64,000 bases of DNA from Methanosarcina horonobensis HB-1 = JCM 15518 (GTDB taxonomy: Archaea; Halobacteriota; Methanosarcinia; Methanosarcinales; Methanosarcinaceae): positions 1,591,036 to 1,655,035 of the forward strand of contig NZ_CP009516.1 of NCBI RefSeq assembly GCF_000970285.1. The letters are read 5' to 3'. Positions 59,692-64,000 of the stretch are shown here, one piece after another; the stretch's first letter is position 1, and each line of letters starts with the position of its first letter. The position numbers and the translations under genes were made by a program. The notes beneath the pieces were generated by a model. The model was not told the origin of the DNA, did no database searches, and worked only from the letters and a program-made list of their open reading frames with translations.

Positions 59692-61515
59692 ATGGCAACT
59701 TTAGAATTTATAGATGATTTTTTAAAAAATAAGTTTGAGAATCCTCGTTTAAATATGCTAAACGCTGAGAACGAATCATATAGTATGCTACTTTTTCAAC
59801 CAATTGGGGAAATATATACTACAAGTGTGATTCGTAGTGTAGGAAGTTCAGAGAAACGAAATTACTTCGTAAAAAATAATGATCCCCAGTCTTATGAAAA
59901 ATTTAAAGGGTTTTTTAAATTAGCAATTGATAATAAAGCAGATCTTGCTGTCACTCCTGAGTACTCATGCCCTTGGAAAGCAGTTATCGAATTGATAAAG
60001 AATCGTAAATTTCCAGAATACGGGAAGTTATGGGTTATTGGGTGTGAATCGATTAAGCCTGAGTGCTTAGGAAATATCATTAAATATTATCGTAATGAGA
60101 AACATGGATATAATGACAAGATAACATGGATTTGTGAGGAAGATAAGCTAAAATCTAAGAAAAGTGGGCAGTTTTTAGACGCCATGTGCTATATATTTAA
60201 AGTGAAAAAATTAGACGGCATTGAAGAACATACTATTATTTTAGTGCAGTTCAAAACAGATCCTATGGGCTCTATACCTCATGAAATTGAACACATGTTA
60301 AAAGGGAATATAATATATGTGATTCGAAACCAGGAAAGTGGAATTAATTTATTTACATTGATTTGCTCTGATAGCTTGAATTTTAGAATTGAAGATATCA
60401 TAAAAAATAAAAATATTAACTTTGAACAGTTAGCGTATGTTATAATTCATCTCCAATTAAACACAAGTCCAAGAAATAGTCAATTCTCTAAGTATAGAAA
60501 AGATTGCTATTTTAAAAAATCTTCCAATAAAAATATTATATGTTTAAATTGGGCAAGAGACACTAAGATTTGTGAAGAAACATTAAAATTTGGAGGTTCT
60601 GCTCTATATTTTAAACGATCAGAGAATCCCGCATCAAAATATAGAACTTTGGAAGAAAATGACTTAATAATGAATGATAACCATAAAAAAGGTCTTTACT
60701 ATAATTTTTGCGAACCTTATCGTGGAGATATTTACTTCTTTAATTACAGTGAGCATGTATTTTTTTTAAGTAGTCCAACTGCTTCTCAATTCATGTTACA
60801 ACCTCAACAACAAATCTCATTAGAACCACAGATGATTTCTGTTTATCATTGGAATAGAGATTTTTTAGATGATTCTAATGCAAATGATGGATTTAATGAG
60901 CAAGTAAAAAAATTAAGACAAAATAAGATTTACTCGAATTTAATAGACTCAACTCTCGATCCAATTAATAAGGAAAGGCTAATTGCATTATCCACTGGTC
61001 AAGCGAGATTTAATGACTGGTATGATTTAAGAAAATCCAAATTATTTTTTGCCAACGATAATGAATCAAATAACAGAATTTCTTGTTGGCATGATCCAGA
61101 TTCTGATTCTGTTCGAAAAAAATATATATTGAATCTTTTTGGGGAGTTAAATAAGTATGTAAAGGATGAAAATAATTTTCCGGATGGTATCCAAAATCTT
61201 CAAAATAAATGTTTTGTGTCATACGAAATAGATCCAAAGAATAAAGAATCTTATAATTATAATTTGTACCCTAAAAAGAATTATAAAAATAAAATTCCTC
61301 CTGCAACAGTATCTTATCTCGGTACTGAGGATAAAAACACAGCTATGAATGTTTGGAAAGATATGTGTAAACTGTTTCGCGGAAGTCAGGCAGTTAAAAG
61401 GGTTGTAGTTTGGTATGTTGACGGAAGTCGTATAATACCTATAGTCAAAAAAGGCCCTCCAAAAATCAATGATAATACTAGTATTTCCTGCACTTCCTAT
61501 AAGAAGGCGAGATAA
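59692..61515 (+). CDS. Nitrilase-superfamily-like protein (607 aa)
   Basis: The first 300 residues have the carbon-nitrogen hydrolase pattern: catalytic Glu90 in AVTPEYS, Lys188 in VQFKTDP, and nucleophile Cys225 in LFTLICSDSLNF, followed by the expected YVIIHLQLN and IICLNWAR strands. The C-terminal 300 residues are unrecognised. The enzyme would hydrolyse an amide, nitrile or similar bond, but the substrate is unknown. The ATG at 59692 follows GGTGGG. The frame also runs back to a TTG at 59680. It lies 24 bases after the STAND-TPR-ABC gene and directly abuts the next TPR gene (TAAATG), so the three are co-expressed. It could be the effector of the system. The assignment rests on motif pattern only. 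Confidence 0.7.
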   Translation: MATLEFIDDFLKNKFENPRLNMLNAENESYSMLLFQPIGEIYTTSVIRSVGSSEKRNYFVKNNDPQSYEKFKGFFKLAIDNKADLAVTPEYSCPWKAVIELIKNRKFPEYGKLWVIGCESIKPECLGNIIKYYRNEKHGYNDKITWICEEDKLKSKKSGQFLDAMCYIFKVKKLDGIEEHTIILVQFKTDPMGSIPHEIEHMLKGNIIYVIRNQESGINLFTLICSDSLNFRIEDIIKNKNINFEQLAYVIIHLQLNTSPRNSQFSKYRKDCYFKKSSNKNIICLNWARDTKICEETLKFGGSALYFKRSENPASKYRTLEENDLIMNDNHKKGLYYNFCEPYRGDIYFFNYSEHVFFLSSPTASQFMLQPQQQISLEPQMISVYHWNRDFLDDSNANDGFNEQVKKLRQNKIYSNLIDSTLDPINKERLIALSTGQARFNDWYDLRKSKLFFANDNESNNRISCWHDPDSDSVRKKYILNLFGELNKYVKDENNFPDGIQNLQNKCFVSYEIDPKNKESYNYNLYPKKNYKNKIPPATVSYLGTEDKNTAMNVWKDMCKLFRGSQAVKRVVVWYVDGSRIIPIVKKGPPKINDNTSISCTSYKKAR

Positions 61516-64000
61516 ATGGACACTAATAAGCTGATAAACATACTGAAAGATTATAATTATACAAAAATAGAAAAAATCAAGAGAGAAAAGGTAATTAGAT
61601 GTGAAAAACATCATAATGAATTACCGTATGAGATCTATTATTATGACTATTCAGAGAAATGTTGGACTGAAAGCAATTTTAGTTTGGATGAATATTTAAC
61701 TAAAGTTATAGCAAACAATTATTATTTAAATTCTGGTCCTTTACAATGGAACTATTATATTGTATTTTTGTATAGTGATATGCAAAAAATAATCGAAGCA
61801 ATAAAACAAAATAAAAAAGTTAATAGTACGAAAAAGGCTGTTGAAATATTCGAAAGTACAAAAGAGGCTATTAAGAGAAATGACGATTTTGCTAAAAAAA
61901 ATATTGTTTGTTTTAATGCTTTATCAGATTGGTTAGATAAAAAGTACAAAATTAACTTTGATAGCCCGATATCAGTGGATCGAAGTTTAAGCACATTGTG
62001 GATTAATGAGCTTAAAGTAAACAATCTAGATTTCGTTTATTCTAATGATATTGGTTTAAATGAAAGTTTTGATTCATTTATAAAAAATAACATATTTAAA
62101 GATTACTTTGATGAATCTCACGCCCTTTATCAACGTGCATTAGAAATTCGTGCCCGTATTTTAGGCGAAAATCATCCAGATTACATAAACACTTTGAGCA
62201 GTATAGCTGAGTTATACAAAGATATGGAAAAGTATGATGAAGCCTTGGTTGTGTATCAGAATATTTTAGAAATTCGTGCCCGTACTTTAGGCGAAAATCA
62301 TCCAGATTACATAAACACTTTGAGCAGTATAGCTGAGTTATACAAAGATATGGAAAAGTATGACGAAGCCTTGGTTGTGTATCAGAATATTTTAGAAATT
62401 CGTGCCCGTTTCTTAGATGAGAATTATCCAGATAATATAAACACTTTAAACAGTATAGCTGAATTATATAAAAATATTGGAGAGTATAAGGATGCAATGG
62501 GATGCTATAAGCGTATATTAAATATGTACGAAAAAGCTTCCGGTATTACAGATGTTGACGTAGCAGTTACTACTAATAATTTAGCTAATTGTTATCAATA
62601 TCTAGCAATGTATGATGAAGCTTTACCGCTTTATAAGAGAGTTATTGATATTTTAAATTCGTCTCCAAATTCCAAAGATCTTGCACTAGGAAGTGCTTTA
62701 AATAATCTTTCTGAACTTCACAAAAACCTAGGTCAGTTTCAAGAAGCTTTACATTTTTGTAAACAAGCTCTCAATGTTAGCGAGAATCTCTTAGGTCCAA
62801 ATCATCCTAAAGTAGCTACAATCTTAAATAATCTTGCAGGTATTCATACAAAAATGGGAAGATATGAAGAAGCTATGCGTCTCTATTATCGTGCCTTAGA
62901 GATCCGTGAAAGATCATTTGGAGAGAAAAATCCGTATGTTGCCATAACTCTGAACAATCTTGCAGGACTTTACACGAGTATAGGAAGACATGAGGAAGCT
63001 TTGCTTTTTTATAACCGTTCTTTAGAGATCAATGAAAAATTGTTTGGAGAAGAGCACCCCTTTATTGCAACGGCACTAAACAATCTTGCAGGACTTTACC
63101 AAAATAAGGGAGAGTATGAAAAAGCTGAATCTCTTTACAACCGTGCTCTTGAAATCATAAGAAATTCTCTTGGAGAGGAACATCCCAATGTTGCTATTAC
63201 TCTGAACAATCTTGCAGGACTTTACGTGAGCGTAGGAAGATTCGAGGAAGCTTTACTTTTTTATAATCATTCTTTAGAGATCAATAAAAAATTGTTTGGA
63301 GAAGAGCACCCCTTTATTGCAACGACACTAAACAATCTTGCAGGACTTTACCAAAATAAGGGAGAGTATGAAAAAGCTGAATCTCTTTACAATCGTGCTC
63401 TTGAAATCATAAGAAATTCTCTTGGAGAGGAACATCCCCATATTGCTGTTACTCTAAACAATCTTGCAGGACTCTACAAGAATTTAAAAAGGTATGACGA
63501 AGCACTACTTTACTATACTGAAGTCTTCAATATTAATAAACGCATCTTAAAACCAAAAGATCCAGAATTAGGATTAATACTTAACAATCTTGGTCTTTTG
63601 CTTTTAGATATGGATCTTTTCGAAGAAGCTAAGCAAATGTTCGAAAAAGCACTCGAGATCTACACCGAACCTACGAAGCAACAGATTATAGGTAAGAAAG
63701 CAGAATCAATAATACGGCTTATCACACTGAACTCAAAACAAGCGGAAAGAGAAACTAATCCCTTTAATCAGATGAAATATCTGAGAGAAGCATTTAACCT
63801 ATGCAAAAAAAATAGGGATTTTTTTCTCAAATATGAACTAAAGCAAGAAAGAAAATTAGTTACAGAAATGGGTTTGAGCGCATACATCGACTTTTTAATG
63901 ATAAATATAAGATTTGAAGTTAATTCCAATAAAAGAGCGAGAGAATATGAACAGGCTTTACAAACTGTCGAAAAACTAGGTGAAAATGAAAGTGATGAAC
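61516..64000 (+). CDS. TPR (kinesin-light-chain-like) protein, runs off the window
   Basis: The ATG at 61516 directly follows the stop of the nitrilase-like gene, and the frame is open for at least 828 codons to the window end. Residues 1-195 form an unrecognised, aromatic-rich domain (YEIYYYDYSEKCW, LQWNYYIVFLYSD). TPRs of 42 residues follow from about 198 to 700, with the typical ALNNLAGLY and LGENHPD signatures, and then a helical region. It was probably translated together with the two upstream genes. It may be a sensor or scaffold partner of the ABC fusion. The position next to an ABC ATPase is reminiscent of the middle component of ABC three-component conflict systems, but I cannot assign that domain. 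Confidence 0.82.
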   Translation, partial: MDTNKLINILKDYNYTKIEKIKREKVIRCEKHHNELPYEIYYYDYSEKCWTESNFSLDEYLTKVIANNYYLNSGPLQWNYYIVFLYSDMQKIIEAIKQNKKVNSTKKAVEIFESTKEAIKRNDDFAKKNIVCFNALSDWLDKKYKINFDSPISVDRSLSTLWINELKVNNLDFVYSNDIGLNESFDSFIKNNIFKDYFDESHALYQRALEIRARILGENHPDYINTLSSIAELYKDMEKYDEALVVYQNILEIRARTLGENHPDYINTLSSIAELYKDMEKYDEALVVYQNILEIRARFLDENYPDNINTLNSIAELYKNIGEYKDAMGCYKRILNMYEKASGITDVDVAVTTNNLANCYQYLAMYDEALPLYKRVIDILNSSPNSKDLALGSALNNLSELHKNLGQFQEALHFCKQALNVSENLLGPNHPKVATILNNLAGIHTKMGRYEEAMRLYYRALEIRERSFGEKNPYVAITLNNLAGLYTSIGRHEEALLFYNRSLEINEKLFGEEHPFIATALNNLAGLYQNKGEYEKAESLYNRALEIIRNSLGEEHPNVAITLNNLAGLYVSVGRFEEALLFYNHSLEINKKLFGEEHPFIATTLNNLAGLYQNKGEYEKAESLYNRALEIIRNSLGEEHPHIAVTLNNLAGLYKNLKRYDEALLYYTEVFNINKRILKPKDPELGLILNNLGLLLLDMDLFEEAKQMFEKALEIYTEPTKQQIIGKKAESIIRLITLNSKQAERETNPFNQMKYLREAFNLCKKNRDFFLKYELKQERKLVTEMGLSAYIDFLMINIRFEVNSNKRAREYEQALQTVEKLGENESDE
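62140..62391 (+). repeat. Two nearly identical 126-bp TPR-coding repeats
   Basis: Units starting TTAGAAATTCGTGCCCGT at 62140 and 62266 are almost identical over 126 bases, and a third starting at 62392 is already diverging. Each encodes one 42-residue TPR. Confidence 0.85.
62992..63495 (+). repeat. Duplicated 252-bp unit (two TPRs)
   Basis: 62992-63243 and 63244-63495 match closely over 252 bases, a duplication of a pair of TPRs within the same gene. Few differences are visible by eye. Confidence 0.85.

Noticed and set aside
62096-62497. A repetitive 133-codon minus-strand frame
   Set aside because: Antisense shadow of the 126-bp TPR repeats in the plus-strand gene.

Overview
The window is archaeal and almost certainly from a Methanosarcina. 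The main evidence is a 16S/23S/5S rRNA operon with an archaeal 16S 5' end and a tRNA-Ala spacer, together with the methanol-specific methyltransferase genes mtaA, mtaB and mtaC, whose metal- and corrinoid-binding residues are intact. TATA boxes, oligo-T terminators and SD sites complementary to the 16S tail fit this.

Layout. (1) 0-6.5 kb: an unrecognised protein and a small membrane protein, then mtaA (+) converging on mtaCB (-). Together these three genes move the methyl group of methanol to coenzyme M. (2) 6.9-12.4 kb: the rRNA operon, preceded by four tandem near-repeat promoters and carrying visible 16S and 23S processing stems. (3) 12.8-22.1 kb: ordinary accessory genes: a secreted thioredoxin, the corrinoid-salvage amidohydrolase CbiZ, an APH-like kinase, a TnpB element killed by one frameshift, two tandem-DUF2795 proteins, an F420-dependent oxidoreductase and homospermidine synthase. 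(4) 22.3-36.7 kb: a mosaic whose segments are separated by five same-orientation copies of a tRNA-Leu 3' part, one nearly full length and four truncated at the anticodon loop. The segments hold a PepD-like dipeptidase, a transposase stub, an SDR, a TetR/ABC exporter cassette of bacterial style, an SRPBCC protein, a multi-PAS histidine kinase, and a GbsR-like regulator with a SugE-type exporter. (5) 36.7-44.0 kb: an integrated plasmid- or virus-like element with a tyrosine integrase next to the last tRNA-Leu fragment, a winged-helix protein, an AbrB-like protein and a PrimPol-D5 replication protein. (6) 44.2-64 kb: a probable conflict/defence island.

The island holds two signals that I could not match to a named system. 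First, a three-gene order (zinc ribbon, 2-TM membrane protein, CHAT-protease/STAND/TPR protein) occurs twice with complementary decay: the plus-strand copy keeps ribbon and membrane gene but its CHAT gene is a stub, while the minus-strand copy keeps CHAT but has broken ribbon and membrane genes. A second intact CHAT-STAND-TPR paralogue lies just upstream. Second, a tight plus-strand operon encodes a 1699-residue protein joining a STAND NTPase, about 16 TPRs and an SMC/Rad50-like ABC ATPase. It is followed by a nitrilase-fold protein with a plausible Glu-Lys-Cys triad and by a TPR protein that runs off the window. The TPR arrays contain near-identical DNA repeats, as expected of rapidly changing recognition modules.
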